Shown: positions 9,471 to 18,313, counted from the stretch's first letter. The stretch is 64,000 bases of DNA from Flavobacterium sp. CF136 (GCF_000282055.1 NZ_AKJZ01000010.1:186001-250000), one strand, 5' to 3'. A program made the numbers and translations. The notes: generated by a model not told the origin, from the letters alone.

Positions 9471-10907
9471 ATGAAAAATCATTTTAATTTAAGAAATATG
9501 AATTCAGTTCTTCAGCATGATTTAAACGATATTGAAAATATACTTGAAAAAGCAAAACAACAAGGAATAGGTTTTTTGAATAATCTCGAAAATATTCCAA
9601 CTTCAAATAAAGAATCAATCGACACAAACTGTCATTTAAACGAATTAGGTTTAGGATCTTTAGAAGTGTTAAACGAATTTAATGAAAGACTGGCACCCTT
9701 GATGGTTGCTTCACCGGGGCCTAGATATTGGGGATTTGTAACAGGAGGATCAACTCCGGCTTCTATTGTTGGAGACTGGCTGGCTTCTGTTTACGATCAG
9801 AATACACAGGCAGTAAAAGCACAAGGCGGAGTTTCGGCATTGATTGAATTTGAAACTATTAACTTGTTATTGCAGTTGTTGGAACTTCCAAAAACATTTT
9901 TAGGTGGCTTTGTAACGGGTGCTACCATGTCAAATTTTACCTGTTTGGGAGTTGCCAGACAATGGTTCGGAAGTCAGCTTGGAAAGGATTTTGCCAAAAA
10001 TGGAATTTCAGAAACAATTCCTGTCTTAGCAGCAACACCACATTCTTCTTCAATAAAAACATTAGCAATGTTAGGGATTGGGAGTCAAAATTATACGGTT
10101 ATTAAAACCATTGAAGGAAACCGTGAAGCAATTGATATAGATGATCTGGAAAAAAATATCAGAAGTTTAAGCGGAAAACCTTTTATTTTAATTTCAAGCG
10201 CAGGAACCGTCAATACAGCTGATTTTGATGATTTTGAAGCCATTTCAAAACTTAGAGAGAAATATAGTTTTTGGTGGCATATTGATGCAGCTTTTGGTGG
10301 TTTTGCAGCCGTTTCGGAGAAAAATAAGCATTTTGTAAAAGGCTGGGAAGGAGCTGATAGTATTACAATCGATTGTCATAAATGGTTGAATGTACCTTAC
10401 GAAAGTGCTTTTTATTTGATAAAAGAACAGCACACAGCTTTACAAATTGAAACTTTTCAAAACTCAAACGCACCTTATTTAGGAAATCCATTGGAGAATT
10501 TCAATTATCTAAATGTTTTGCCTGAAAATTCAAGACGTTTAAGAGCTTTACCGGTTTGGTTTTCTTTATTGGCATACGGTAAAAATGGTTTCCGGGATAT
10601 TGTAGAAAATAGTGTAGTACTGGCTTTGAGTTTTGGTGAACAACTTACAGAAACAGGCAATTTTGAACTTCTTGCCCCAATTCGTCTGAATAATGTCTGC
10701 TTTACTTTAAAAGGAGATCACAATCAGGAAAAAGTATCTCAGTTTCTGACTCACCTGAACGATACAGGAAAAGTTTTTATGACACCAACAGTGTATCAAA
10801 ACCGTAAAGGAATCAGGGCATCATTTGTAAATTGGCGAACAACTGAAAACGATATCAGAATTGTGATAGAGGAAATGAAAACTGTCGTTTTAGAATTGGA
10901 TATATAA
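9471..10907 (+). CDS. PLP-dependent group II decarboxylase family protein
   Basis: A 478-residue cytoplasmic enzyme of the aromatic amino acid/glutamate decarboxylase fold. It has the cofactor-pocket segment GGFVTGATMSNFTCL (about 145), a stacking His in TPHSSSIKT, the PLP-binding Asp in WWHIDAAFGG (about 268), and the Schiff-base lysine in DCHKWLN (K304). Relatives decarboxylate L-amino acids to amines; the substrate cannot be read from sequence, and several family members are merely annotated as aminotransferase-like. The gene sits 50 bases after the secreted protein and 53 bases before a membrane AraC regulator, all in one direction. Confidence 0.85.
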   Translation: MKNHFNLRNMNSVLQHDLNDIENILEKAKQQGIGFLNNLENIPTSNKESIDTNCHLNELGLGSLEVLNEFNERLAPLMVASPGPRYWGFVTGGSTPASIVGDWLASVYDQNTQAVKAQGGVSALIEFETINLLLQLLELPKTFLGGFVTGATMSNFTCLGVARQWFGSQLGKDFAKNGISETIPVLAATPHSSSIKTLAMLGIGSQNYTVIKTIEGNREAIDIDDLEKNIRSLSGKPFILISSAGTVNTADFDDFEAISKLREKYSFWWHIDAAFGGFAAVSEKNKHFVKGWEGADSITIDCHKWLNVPYESAFYLIKEQHTALQIETFQNSNAPYLGNPLENFNYLNVLPENSRRLRALPVWFSLLAYGKNGFRDIVENSVVLALSFGEQLTETGNFELLAPIRLNNVCFTLKGDHNQEKVSQFLTHLNDTGKVFMTPTVYQNRKGIRASFVNWRTTENDIRIVIEEMKTVVLELDI

Positions 10908-10927
10908 AAAAAATAAAATTGACCCAT

Positions 10928-10959
10928 TTGTTCTGCAATAACATAAACCGATATTTTTA
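10928..10959 (+). promoter_or_regulatory. Candidate promoter of the AraC gene, near-leaderless
   Basis: TTG (10928-10930), a 21-base spacer and TATTTTTA (10952-10959) match the Bacteroidota TTG-N17-23-TAnnTTTG promoter except for a final A. Taking the element as centred at -7, transcription would start at about 10963, on or just before the second ATG (10964). Confidence 0.45.
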
Positions 10960-10960
10960 G

Positions 10961-12088
10961 ATGATGAATTTTCCAATGATAATGGGTATTACTTCAGGTG
11001 CTGCATTTTTGCTGGGGTTTTTACTTCTTGCCCATTCTCGAAAGGTAAATTTAATTGCCAACATATACTTAGGCTTATTTGTTATTACACTTGGATTGGC
11101 AATGCTTGAAATACCTTTGTTTTATCAATCCTATCATTTAAAACATCCAAATTTGTTTGAAATGATAGGATTGATAAGATTCCTGACAGCTCCATTTCTT
11201 TATATCAGCATTTTATATTTTACATCATTCCACAAAAAAATTGAAAAGAAAAATTTATGGCATTTTTTACCCTTTCTTATTTTTTTGATTTTCAGATTTC
11301 CTTTTTTTATTACAGGGAAAAATATTGAATTTAGTTATGAAACAGGCAGGGTTGTGTTTTTTATTCTGAAAACAGCATTGCCGCTTCAGGCTATCATTTA
11401 TTGGTATTTATCATTTAGAAGATTGCAAAATCATTTGAAAAACATCCGTGAATTTTCATCTTCAACTGAAGAAATTAATCTTTTCTGGTTAAAATATTTT
11501 TTATTGGTTTTGTTATTTATTGTGATAGCGTGGTTTAATCTTATCTTTTTTAATTTAACTGATTTAATTGAATGTACACCTTTCATATATTTGCTGAGTA
11601 TCTTTTTTCTGGCCTATTTTTCTTTGCAGCAAAAAGAAATTTTTGATTTCAGCAAAAGCGAATTAAATGATTTATCAGCTATTAAAGAATATAAAAAAGA
11701 AAGCCCGAAAAGAGTTTCTGATACCAGATTAATTGAGATAGATGAGAAATTAAAGTTACTCATGAATTCTGAAAAATTGTATTTGGATAACGATCTGAGT
11801 TTGCCAAAACTGGCAAAACACCTGAATTCAAGCTGTAATGAAACTTCATTTGTGATTAATGAATTGTATGGGGATAATTTCTATAATTTTATAAATAAAT
11901 ATCGAATTGAGGAAGCTAAGAATCTGTTGTTGTCGGAAAAATATAATCAATTAAATATTCTGGGAATTGCTTACGAATCCGGATTTAATTCCAAAACCAC
12001 TTTTAATACTACTTTCAAAAAACACACCGGTTATTCTCCAACCGAGTTTGTGAAACGGCATAAAATTATTGAAGAAAAAGGATTTTAA
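10961..12088 (+). CDS. Membrane-anchored AraC-family transcription regulator
   Basis: A 375-residue protein with about seven hydrophobic segments in residues 1-215 and a C-terminal AraC/XylS DNA-binding domain (about 265-370). The DNA-binding domain shows LPKLAKHLNSSCNETSFVIN (first helix-turn-helix) and ILGIAYESGFNSKTTFNTTFKKHTGYSPTEFVK (second, read in parts). This arrangement of a 7TM sensor fused to AraC is common in Flavobacteriia and implies sensing in or at the membrane. ATG 10961 and ATG 10964 are adjacent; promoter position favours the second. A divergent target is absent, so the DoxX-like gene downstream (12168) or the decarboxylase upstream are the natural candidates. Confidence 0.9.
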   Translation: MMNFPMIMGITSGAAFLLGFLLLAHSRKVNLIANIYLGLFVITLGLAMLEIPLFYQSYHLKHPNLFEMIGLIRFLTAPFLYISILYFTSFHKKIEKKNLWHFLPFLIFLIFRFPFFITGKNIEFSYETGRVVFFILKTALPLQAIIYWYLSFRRLQNHLKNIREFSSSTEEINLFWLKYFLLVLLFIVIAWFNLIFFNLTDLIECTPFIYLLSIFFLAYFSLQQKEIFDFSKSELNDLSAIKEYKKESPKRVSDTRLIEIDEKLKLLMNSEKLYLDNDLSLPKLAKHLNSSCNETSFVINELYGDNFYNFINKYRIEEAKNLLLSEKYNQLNILGIAYESGFNSKTTFNTTFKKHTGYSPTEFVKRHKIIEEKGF

Positions 12089-12167
12089 TTACGTTCGGAT
12101 GCATACATCGGAACGTTCATTGTTTGATTAATATTCAAATTTGTCGAATATTAATTCAAATAAAAAT

Positions 12168-12935
12168 ATGATGTTAGAACAATTAAATTCAGAGATTTCA
12201 AATTCAATTGGAAAAAAAATCAGTGCATGTTTAATTTTTGGGCTTGAGCTTTCCGCTTTATTATTACTACTTGGCAATGGAGGAAATATTTCGTGGTTGC
12301 CTCCAGTGTTAGTTTTTTCTTTAGTTGGATTTTCCTTGTCAAGTGGTCTGTTGTTTCCTTTTTTATGGCATTATTCAGAACGTAAGCAAAAAAATAATTC
12401 AACAAAAACATATGGTTTTCTATATGGCGGGATTCGATATTGCATCGCTTTTAATATTATTGCTTTTGGCTGGAAGAAATTTTATGGACTTCAGTTTATA
12501 GTGCCAACAGAGATTTCAAGTATGCCAATGAATCAACAAACAGGAGAATGGTTAACCTGGTTCTATTTTGGATATTCTCATGCTTTCGGAATCATAATTG
12601 CAGTAATACAAATCGTGGGAGGATATTTGTTATTGTTTCGAAAGACATTGCTAATTGGTGCAATAATTTTGTTTTCCTTACTTCTTAATCTGACTTTGAT
12701 TAATATTTTTTATCAAATGAATGCCGGTGCTTTAATGCAATCAGTGCTGTTAACTATTGGTGTTTTATTTTTGATATTGTTGGATTATGACAGGCTTATA
12801 GCTTTTTTTCTGAAAACAAAATCGAATTTGCCTTCACCAAACTTTAGAAGTTCTATTCTAAAAAATATACTTCGGCTTTCGGCAATTGTATTGTCATTAT
12901 TATTTACAATATATTTAAAGACTTTAATGAAATAA
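12168..12935 (+). CDS. DoxX-like integral membrane protein of unknown function
   Basis: About 255 residues with six or seven hydrophobic segments and little else. GIRYCIAFNIIAFGWKKFYG and WLTWFYFGYSHAFGIIIAVI followed by GGYLLLFRKT resemble the DoxX/DoxD-like arrangement, in which paired helices surround a quinone- or thiosulfate-linked activity in distant relatives. No catalytic residues can be assigned. A TTG at 12141 extends the frame by nine polar residues, but ATG 12168 or 12171 is a better start. It follows the AraC gene by about 80 bases and ends at a strong bidirectional terminator, so it may be the last gene of that transcription unit. Confidence 0.7.
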   Translation: MMLEQLNSEISNSIGKKISACLIFGLELSALLLLLGNGGNISWLPPVLVFSLVGFSLSSGLLFPFLWHYSERKQKNNSTKTYGFLYGGIRYCIAFNIIAFGWKKFYGLQFIVPTEISSMPMNQQTGEWLTWFYFGYSHAFGIIIAVIQIVGGYLLLFRKTLLIGAIILFSLLLNLTLINIFYQMNAGALMQSVLLTIGVLFLILLDYDRLIAFFLKTKSNLPSPNFRSSILKNILRLSAIVLSLLFTIYLKTLMK

Positions 12936-12937
12936 AA

Positions 12938-12973
12938 AAAGAAGCGAGCTTAAATAATTAAGCTCGCTTCTTT
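12938..12973. terminator. Bidirectional rho-independent terminator
   Basis: A 16-bp stem, AAAGAAGCGAGCTTAA with its exact complement around a four-base loop, between two convergent genes (DoxX-like and gldA). A and T tracts on both sides allow use in both directions. Confidence 0.92.
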
Positions 12974-13002
12974 ATCTGTAAATTGAAAACTGCGACTGAA
13001 AT

Positions 13003-13899
13003 TTACTTCGTAATCTCTCTAAAAACAGCTTCCAGATTTTTATTTTTCTGATTGAGTTGTAATGTTTTCAATCCATTATCGTGGGCAAAATCAAAAACAG
13101 CAGGCCGCATGTCTTTGTCTGATAAAAAAGTTAATTCCCATAAACAATCATGGATATTCTTAAATGATTTTAAATGAGGAATTGTAGCAATTACTTGTTC
13201 TTCAATTTTATAATCAAATTCAACTTCGATGACTTGTTCCTTATCTGCAGATATTAAATTATCCAGTTTTTTATCGGCAACAATTTTCCCTTTGTCAATA
13301 ATAATTACTCTGTCGCAAATTGCTTCAACTTCCTGCATAATGTGAGTCGATAAAAAAACAGTTTTATCTTTCCCGACATTTTTAATCACATTTCGTATTT
13401 CCATTAATTGATTAGGATCCAGTCCGGTAGTTGGCTCATCCAGAATCAAAACATCCGGATTGTGCAATAAAGCATTGGCAAGTCCCACACGCTGACGATA
13501 TCCTTTAGATAATTGTCCTATTTTTTTATGACTTTCAGATGACAGTCCTGTCAGTTGAATTACCTCTTCAATTCTTGATTTTGCAACATGATAAACATCG
13601 GCATTAAAAGCCAAATACTCACGAACATACAAATCCAGATACAACGGATTATGCTCTGGTAAATAACCAATAGAATGCTGTACTGCTTTTGTATCTGTCA
13701 TGACATCATGACCATTTACAAGGGCTGAGCCGCTATCGGCAAGTAAATAAGTGGTCAAAATTTTCATTAAAGTAGATTTTCCTGCTCCGTTTGGACCAAG
13801 AAATCCAACGATTTCTCCTTTTTGAATAGAGAACGAAATAGCATCTAAAGCTTTTTGCTCTCCGTAACTTTTTGATATGCTGTTTACTTCTATCGACAT
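13003..13899 (-). CDS. gldA: Gliding motility ABC transporter ATP-binding protein
   Basis: A 298-residue ABC ATPase with Walker A GPNGAGKST (about 34-42), signature LSKGYRQRVGLANAL (about 133-147), Walker B VLILDEPTTGLDP (about 152-164) and the switch His in STHIMQEVEAICD. Length and C-terminal region (NKNLEAVFREITK) match GldA of Flavobacterium, which with GldF and GldG forms an ABC transporter needed for gliding. gldF and gldG are not next to it here, as in other flavobacteria. A general DrrA/YhaQ-type ATPase is the alternative. It has its own promoter box 18 bases upstream of the start. Confidence 0.85.
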   Translation of the reverse strand: MSIEVNSISKSYGEQKALDAISFSIQKGEIVGFLGPNGAGKSTLMKILTTYLLADSGSALVNGHDVMTDTKAVQHSIGYLPEHNPLYLDLYVREYLAFNADVYHVAKSRIEEVIQLTGLSSESHKKIGQLSKGYRQRVGLANALLHNPDVLILDEPTTGLDPNQLMEIRNVIKNVGKDKTVFLSTHIMQEVEAICDRVIIIDKGKIVADKKLDNLISADKEQVIEVEFDYKIEEQVIATIPHLKSFKNIHDCLWELTFLSDKDMRPAVFDFAHDNGLKTLQLNQKNKNLEAVFREITK

Positions 13900-13916
13900 A
13901 GACTTTTTATTTGCTA

Positions 13917-13924
13917 CAAAAGTA
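13917..13924 (-). promoter_or_regulatory. gldA -7 promoter element
   Basis: TACTTTTG on the minus strand matches TAnnTTTG exactly. It predicts a start of transcription near 13913 and a leader of about 14 bases before the gldA ATG. No TTG is seen at the usual -33 distance. Confidence 0.6.
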
Positions 13925-14043
13925 AACAGAAATACTGTTGATTGCTAAATTTTATCTTTTAAAGAACTTAAATTAAATATAAAATTAGGAGTAATGACGG
14001 CATCGTTGTTGCTAAGGGAGTATTAAATTTAAAATATTATAAA

Positions 14044-14634
14044 ATGAAAAAAATGCTTGTTATCGCTGCATTAGCGATGTTTAGTTTTGCAAATGCTCAA
14101 AAAAAAGGTTCAATTTTAGTTATGGGAAGTTTTAATTACCAATCTGAAAACGTATCAAATTCTGGTTCAGAAACCAAAAATAATAATTTTGGTTTTTCAC
14201 CAAAAGTAGGTTACCAATTTCACCAAAACTGGACAGCTGGTATTGAAGCTGGAGTTTCAAACTCAAAACAAGAAAATGTTAATAATGAGTATAAAAGTAA
14301 TAACTTCTCTTTAGGTGGTTTTTTGAGATACTCTAAGCCATTAAATCAAACTTTTTCTGCTTACGCTGATTTAGGAGTTGGTTTCCAAAATCAAAAAGAT
14401 ACTTTCACAAATAATGTGGGTAGAAATATTAATGAAGGTGACGGATTTTATGCTCGTGTAACTCCGGCAATTTTTATCAATGTTAATAAAGGTTTTGGTT
14501 TAAACTTCAACATTGGAGGTTTAGGGTACAACACTTTAAATTATGATGGGAATAACGGAAACGGAGACAATGTAAAAAGATTTGATATCTCTTTTGGACA
14601 AGCATTTTCTGTAGGAATTTCAAAGAATTTCTAA
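14044..14634 (+). CDS. Outer-membrane beta-barrel porin-family protein
   Basis: A 196-residue protein with a clear signal peptide (MKKMLVIAALAMFSFANAQ). The rest has alternating hydrophobic/polar strands rich in Gly, Asn and aromatic residues (GFSPKVGYQF, NWTAGIEAGVS, FSLGGFLRYS, FSAYADLGVGFQ, FGLNFNIGGLGYN) and ends in a strand finishing with Phe (FSVGISKNF), as expected for an eight-stranded OmpW/OmpX-like barrel. It is a single gene with its own terminator. Function cannot be assigned beyond structural barrel or small porin. Confidence 0.85.
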   Translation: MKKMLVIAALAMFSFANAQKKGSILVMGSFNYQSENVSNSGSETKNNNFGFSPKVGYQFHQNWTAGIEAGVSNSKQENVNNEYKSNNFSLGGFLRYSKPLNQTFSAYADLGVGFQNQKDTFTNNVGRNINEGDGFYARVTPAIFINVNKGFGLNFNIGGLGYNTLNYDGNNGNGDNVKRFDISFGQAFSVGISKNF

Positions 14635-14657
14635 TCTGAAATATATTTCAATTTCGG

Positions 14658-14687
14658 AAAAGCACTCATATTTGGGTGCTTTTTTGT
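14658..14687 (+). terminator. Terminator of the beta-barrel gene
   Basis: AAAAGCACTC pairs with GGGTGCTTTT (one T-G pair) and runs into a T tract, 24 bases after the stop codon. Confidence 0.85.
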
Positions 14688-14738
14688 ATTTTGAGAAATA
14701 AAATTTTAGCTGAAATAGAGATGTTTTAAAAAAATAAT

Positions 14739-14801
14739 GCCAACTTAAGTGAAGTCGAAATAAATCATAACTACAAGATTTTCGACTCCACTCGTTGACA
14801 A
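14739..14801. repeat. GAAGTCGAAA inverted repeat, degraded copy
   Basis: GTGAAGTCGAAA (14749-14760) pairs with TTTTCGACTCCAC (14780-14792), and GCCAAC/GTTGAC continue the stem outside. It is related to the GAGCGGAGTCGAAG hairpins at 32358 and 40613 and, like them, lies between convergent genes. Confidence 0.6.
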
Positions 14802-14829
14802 TAAAAAAACAAAATTATCTAATTAAAAC

Positions 14830-17154
14830 TTAAAAACTCACAGTGTTTTCAACGGCAGCTCTCATTTCCTGAGCAGCAGCTACCATCTCAATTAAAGCTT
14901 TTTTTGTTTCGTCCCAGTGACGTGTTTTTAAACCACAATCAGGATTTACCCATAATTGATCAACTGGAATAACTGCTGAAGCTTTTTCTAATAATTTCAC
15001 CATTTCTTCGCTTGAAGGCACGCGAGGGGAGTGAATATCATAAACTCCCGGTCCAATTTCGTTTGGATATTTAAAATCTGCAAAAGCATCTAAAAGCTCC
15101 ATTTGCGAACGGGAACATTCAATTGTAATAACATCAGCATCCATATCGGCAATATTCTGAATGATATCGTTAAACTCGCTGTAACACATGTGCGTGTGAA
15201 TTTGTGTGTCATCATTTACACCACTTGCAGAAATACGGAACGCTTTTACAGCCCAATCCAAATAAGCAGCCCATTCTTCTTTTCTTAAAGGCAATCCTTC
15301 GCGAATTGCAGGTTCATCAATCTGAATGATTTTGATTCCCGCTTTTTCTAAATCTGTCACCTCATCACGAATTGCCAAAGCGATCTGAGTACATGTTTCA
15401 GAACGTGGCTGATCGTTACGAACAAACGACCATTGCAAAATAGTTACAGGACCTGTAAGCATTCCTTTTACCCATTTTGGAGTCAGGGATTGTGCATATT
15501 TAGACCATTTAACCGTCATTGGGATTGGTCTCGAAACATCACCATAAATAACCGGAGGCTTTACGCAACGACTGCCGTAACTTTGTACCCAGCCATTTTT
15601 TGTAAACGTAAATCCGGCCAATTGTTCTCCAAAATATTCCACCATATCGTTGCGTTCAAACTCACCATGAACTAAGACATCAATGCCGGTTTCTTCCTGA
15701 AAACGAATCGTAGCTTCGGTTTCTTTTTCGATTAAATCGTTATATTGTTCAGCCGTTAATTCTCCTTTTTTGAACTTTGCTCTCCAGCTTCTTACCTCAG
15801 CAGTCTGTGGGAAAGAACCAATTGTTGTAGTTGGAAATAAAGGAAGGTTTAAAGCGTCAATCTGGCTTTTTCTTCTTGTTGCAAAAGTACTTTTACGCTT
15901 GTCATCAGAAACTGTAATGCTAGCAACACGTGTTTTAACTTCGTTATTATGAATTAATTTTGAAGTTTTTCGGTTTTCATTGGCAACAGTATTTTGTTCA
16001 AATGCAATTGAATTATTCACATTCACTTCATTAGATGCAAATTGTTTCAATAATACAATTTCGTTGATTTTTTGTTTTGCGAAAGCCAGCCATTGTTTAA
16101 TTTCCGGTGTAAGGGTTGTATCATTTGTTTCTAAATCCAAATCACAAGGGCTGTGAATTAAAGAACAGGATGGGCTAACCAAAACTCTGTTTTCACCCAA
16201 AGCAGCTGTTGCTTTTTGGATAAGATTTAATGAATTTTTAAAGTCATTTTTCCAGATATTCCTTCCGTCAACAACTCCCAAAGAAAGATTTACATTCGGC
16301 GATAATTTTCCGGAATCTAAAATGTCATCTAATTGCGAAGGACAACGTACTAAATCTAAGTGAAAAGTATCAACAGGTAAAGCCAATGCCGTCGCTAAAT
16401 TTTCTCCAAAACAATCAAAATAATTAGCAAGAATGATTTTAATATTTGGGAATTTTTTGTTGATTTCGTTATATACTTTTGTATAAGTATTTCTTTCTTT
16501 ATCAGTTAAATTTAAAGCTAAAAACGGCTCGTCTAACTGGATATATTCAACATTTTCTGATTGTAGTTTTTCGAAAATTTCAAAATAAACAGGAAGTAAT
16601 GCATCGATAAGATCAATTCGGTGAAAACCTTCTTCTTTTTCTTTTCCTAAAAGCAAATAAGAAATTGGCCCAATTAAAACCGGCTTTGTTGCAATTCCCA
16701 AGTCATTTGCCTCTTTAAATTCAGTAATTATTTTTTCTGAAAACAAAGCGAATTTTTGGTTTTTTGTAAATTCAGGAACAATATAATGATAGTTTGTATC
16801 GAACCATTTTGTCATTTCCATAGCCACAACATCCTGTCCGTTTTTTTGTGCACCTCTTGCCATTGCAAAGTACAAATCGATAGAAGAATTTGATTTTGCA
16901 AAATCATTATAACGTTCCGGAATTGCACCTACAGCCAGAGTCAAATCAAGTACCTGATCATAAAAGGAAAAATCGTTGGACGGAATCAGATCAACTCCGG
17001 CTTCGAATTGTAATTTCCAGTTTTTAATACGGATTTCTTTTCCGGCATCAATAAGTTCATCGACCGAAATTTTTCCTGCCCAATACAATTCGCTGGCTTT
17101 TTTTAATTCTCTGTTACTGCCAATTCTTGGATAACCTAAATTATTTGTTTTCAT
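14830..17154 (-). CDS. metE: Cobalamin-independent methionine synthase
   Basis: Transfers the methyl group from 5-methyltetrahydropteroyl-glutamate directly to homocysteine using a zinc site. It has full length for the family (774 residues) with two barrel halves. The C-terminal catalytic half has TTIGSFPQTAEVRSWR (about 437), DEPAIREGLPLRK, the zinc ligands HTHMCYSEF and PDCGLKTR, and an intervening VITIECSRS loop. It duplicates the reaction of metH at the start of the window, so the cell can make methionine with or without B12. It is divergent from an Lrp-type regulator, with a -7 box 26 bases before the ATG. Confidence 0.97.
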   Translation of the reverse strand: MKTNNLGYPRIGSNRELKKASELYWAGKISVDELIDAGKEIRIKNWKLQFEAGVDLIPSNDFSFYDQVLDLTLAVGAIPERYNDFAKSNSSIDLYFAMARGAQKNGQDVVAMEMTKWFDTNYHYIVPEFTKNQKFALFSEKIITEFKEANDLGIATKPVLIGPISYLLLGKEKEEGFHRIDLIDALLPVYFEIFEKLQSENVEYIQLDEPFLALNLTDKERNTYTKVYNEINKKFPNIKIILANYFDCFGENLATALALPVDTFHLDLVRCPSQLDDILDSGKLSPNVNLSLGVVDGRNIWKNDFKNSLNLIQKATAALGENRVLVSPSCSLIHSPCDLDLETNDTTLTPEIKQWLAFAKQKINEIVLLKQFASNEVNVNNSIAFEQNTVANENRKTSKLIHNNEVKTRVASITVSDDKRKSTFATRRKSQIDALNLPLFPTTTIGSFPQTAEVRSWRAKFKKGELTAEQYNDLIEKETEATIRFQEETGIDVLVHGEFERNDMVEYFGEQLAGFTFTKNGWVQSYGSRCVKPPVIYGDVSRPIPMTVKWSKYAQSLTPKWVKGMLTGPVTILQWSFVRNDQPRSETCTQIALAIRDEVTDLEKAGIKIIQIDEPAIREGLPLRKEEWAAYLDWAVKAFRISASGVNDDTQIHTHMCYSEFNDIIQNIADMDADVITIECSRSQMELLDAFADFKYPNEIGPGVYDIHSPRVPSSEEMVKLLEKASAVIPVDQLWVNPDCGLKTRHWDETKKALIEMVAAAQEMRAAVENTVSF

Positions 17155-17177
17155 TTGTATTTCAGTATTTTTTACTG

Positions 17178-17192
17178 TACAAATTTATTGTA
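17178..17192. promoter_or_regulatory. Candidate Lrp-type operator overlapping the metE promoter
   Basis: TACAAATTTATTGTA has 5-bp inverted ends around an AT-rich centre and agrees at 12 of 15 positions with the E. coli Lrp consensus YAGHAWATTWTDCTR; two of the three differences are the symmetric swap of G3/C13 to C/G. It covers the metE -7 box. A site for the adjacent regulator is an inference. Confidence 0.35.
17180..17187 (-). promoter_or_regulatory. metE -7 promoter element
   Basis: TAAATTTG on the minus strand matches TAnnTTTG. It predicts a transcription start near 17176 and a leader of about 21 bases, too short for a cobalamin or SAM riboswitch. Confidence 0.6.
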
Positions 17193-17311
17193 TTAGATTA
17201 TAATACTTATATTTGGCTTTTATTTAAGTGAATAGTGTTTTAAAAAGACTTTTTTAAAGATTATATTACTGATAAAAACTTTTAAAACGCTCTTTAGCCG
17301 TAAAAAATACT

Positions 17312-17773
17312 ATGGAAAATTTAGACAAAACCGATTTATTGATACTGAAACACCTTCAGGAAAACTCAAATATCAATACAAAAGACCTTGCGAGTAAATT
17401 ATTTCTGACGGTTACGCCAGTTTATGAGCGTATAAAAAAGTTAGAACGTGAAGGATACATTACGAAATATGTGGCTTTACTGGACAAGAAAAAAATGAAT
17501 CGCGGGATGACTGTTTTTTGTAATGTCCGGTTAAAAGAACATGCAAAGAATGTGGGGAGTAATTTTGTGAAAGATATTGTGGCGCTTCCGGAAATTATAG
17601 AATGTTATAATATTGCAGGGGATTATGATTTTATGCTGAAGATTTTGGTTCAGGATATGTCCAGTTATCAGGATTTTGTAATGAATAAATTGTCTACAAT
17701 TGAAAATATTGGTAACACGAATAGTATTTTTGTAATGGGAGAGATAAAACACAGTACGGCATTAGAATTTTAA
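17312..17773 (+). CDS. Lrp/AsnC-family transcription regulator
   Basis: A 153-residue DNA-binding protein: an N-terminal winged helix-turn-helix (about 5-62, LDKTDLLILKHLQENSNIN and SKLFLTVTPVYERIKKLERE) and a C-terminal RAM/AsnC ligand-binding domain (about 68-145) with the family's GDYDFMLKILVQD. These proteins bind amino acids and form octamers. Its position 157 bases from, and divergent to, metE suggests control of methionine synthesis, as Lrp-type proteins controlling metE are known in other bacteria; that link is inferred here. The downstream RDD gene has its own promoter. Confidence 0.92.
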   Translation: MENLDKTDLLILKHLQENSNINTKDLASKLFLTVTPVYERIKKLEREGYITKYVALLDKKKMNRGMTVFCNVRLKEHAKNVGSNFVKDIVALPEIIECYNIAGDYDFMLKILVQDMSSYQDFVMNKLSTIENIGNTNSIFVMGEIKHSTALEF

Positions 17774-17799
17774 TCATTATAAAGTCATAAATAAAAATG

Positions 17800-17807
17800 T
17801 ATTTTTG
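17800..17807 (+). promoter_or_regulatory. -7 promoter element of the RDD gene
   Basis: TATTTTTG lies just after an in-frame ATG at 17797. Transcription would start near 17811, downstream of that ATG, so the ATG at 17827 must be the working start. Confidence 0.6.
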
Positions 17808-17826
17808 GTTTTTAATCAGAAATAAA

Positions 17827-18303
17827 ATGAAAAATGAAGGTTTTGAAATCTCAAATTATTTATTGGCATCAAAACAAAAGCGATTTTTAAACTTTATTAT
17901 TGATGGTATAATAAAGCTAATTATCGTTAGGTTGACAATAACTTTTTTAGATATTTCGGAGATTGCCAAAGAAATAAATTCTTTAGATATGATTGAGCGT
18001 TACTTGTTTTGGAGTGTTATTAGTTTTGTGTATTATGGAACAACAGAATTATTTCTTGCTCAGTCCCCAGCCAAATATTTCACTAAAACAATTGTTGTGA
18101 TGGAAGATGGTTCAAAACCTACCGTAATGACCATATTGGCTCGTACTTTATTACGTATTCTTCCCTTTGAACCATTTAGTTTTTTAAAAGGACGTGATTT
18201 GGGTTTGCATGATAAAAATTCTAAAACTTTTGTTGTTGTAAAATATAAACTCGAAAAGCTAAAGAAAGAACACTTGGAGTTAATAACTTTAAAAAAAGCC
18301 TAA
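17827..18303 (+). CDS. RDD-family membrane protein
   Basis: About 158 residues with the RDD domain: an early Arg (KQKRFLNFIIDGIIK, where the canonical RxxA..D pattern becomes RFLNFIID), two or three hydrophobic segments, SPAKYFTKTIVV, and TILARTLLRILPFEPFSFL near residue 110-130. The domain is found in membrane proteins of unknown or varied function, some linked to osmotic sodium/proton exchange. ATG 17797 is rejected because the promoter box lies downstream of it. No functional link with its neighbours (an Lrp regulator and dGTPase) can be read from the sequence. Confidence 0.8.
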   Translation: MKNEGFEISNYLLASKQKRFLNFIIDGIIKLIIVRLTITFLDISEIAKEINSLDMIERYLFWSVISFVYYGTTELFLAQSPAKYFTKTIVVMEDGSKPTVMTILARTLLRILPFEPFSFLKGRDLGLHDKNSKTFVVVKYKLEKLKKEHLELITLKKA

Positions 18304-18313
18304 AAATAAAATG

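Noticed and set aside
13003..13899. gldA as part of a complete ABC transporter locus
   Set aside because: No permease or periplasmic partner gene is adjacent; neighbours are a DoxX-like protein and a small outer-membrane barrel.
17155..17311. A cobalamin or SAM riboswitch ahead of metE
   Set aside because: The predicted metE leader is only about 21 bases and the whole gap is 157 bases, with no recognisable box; too short for a cobalamin aptamer.
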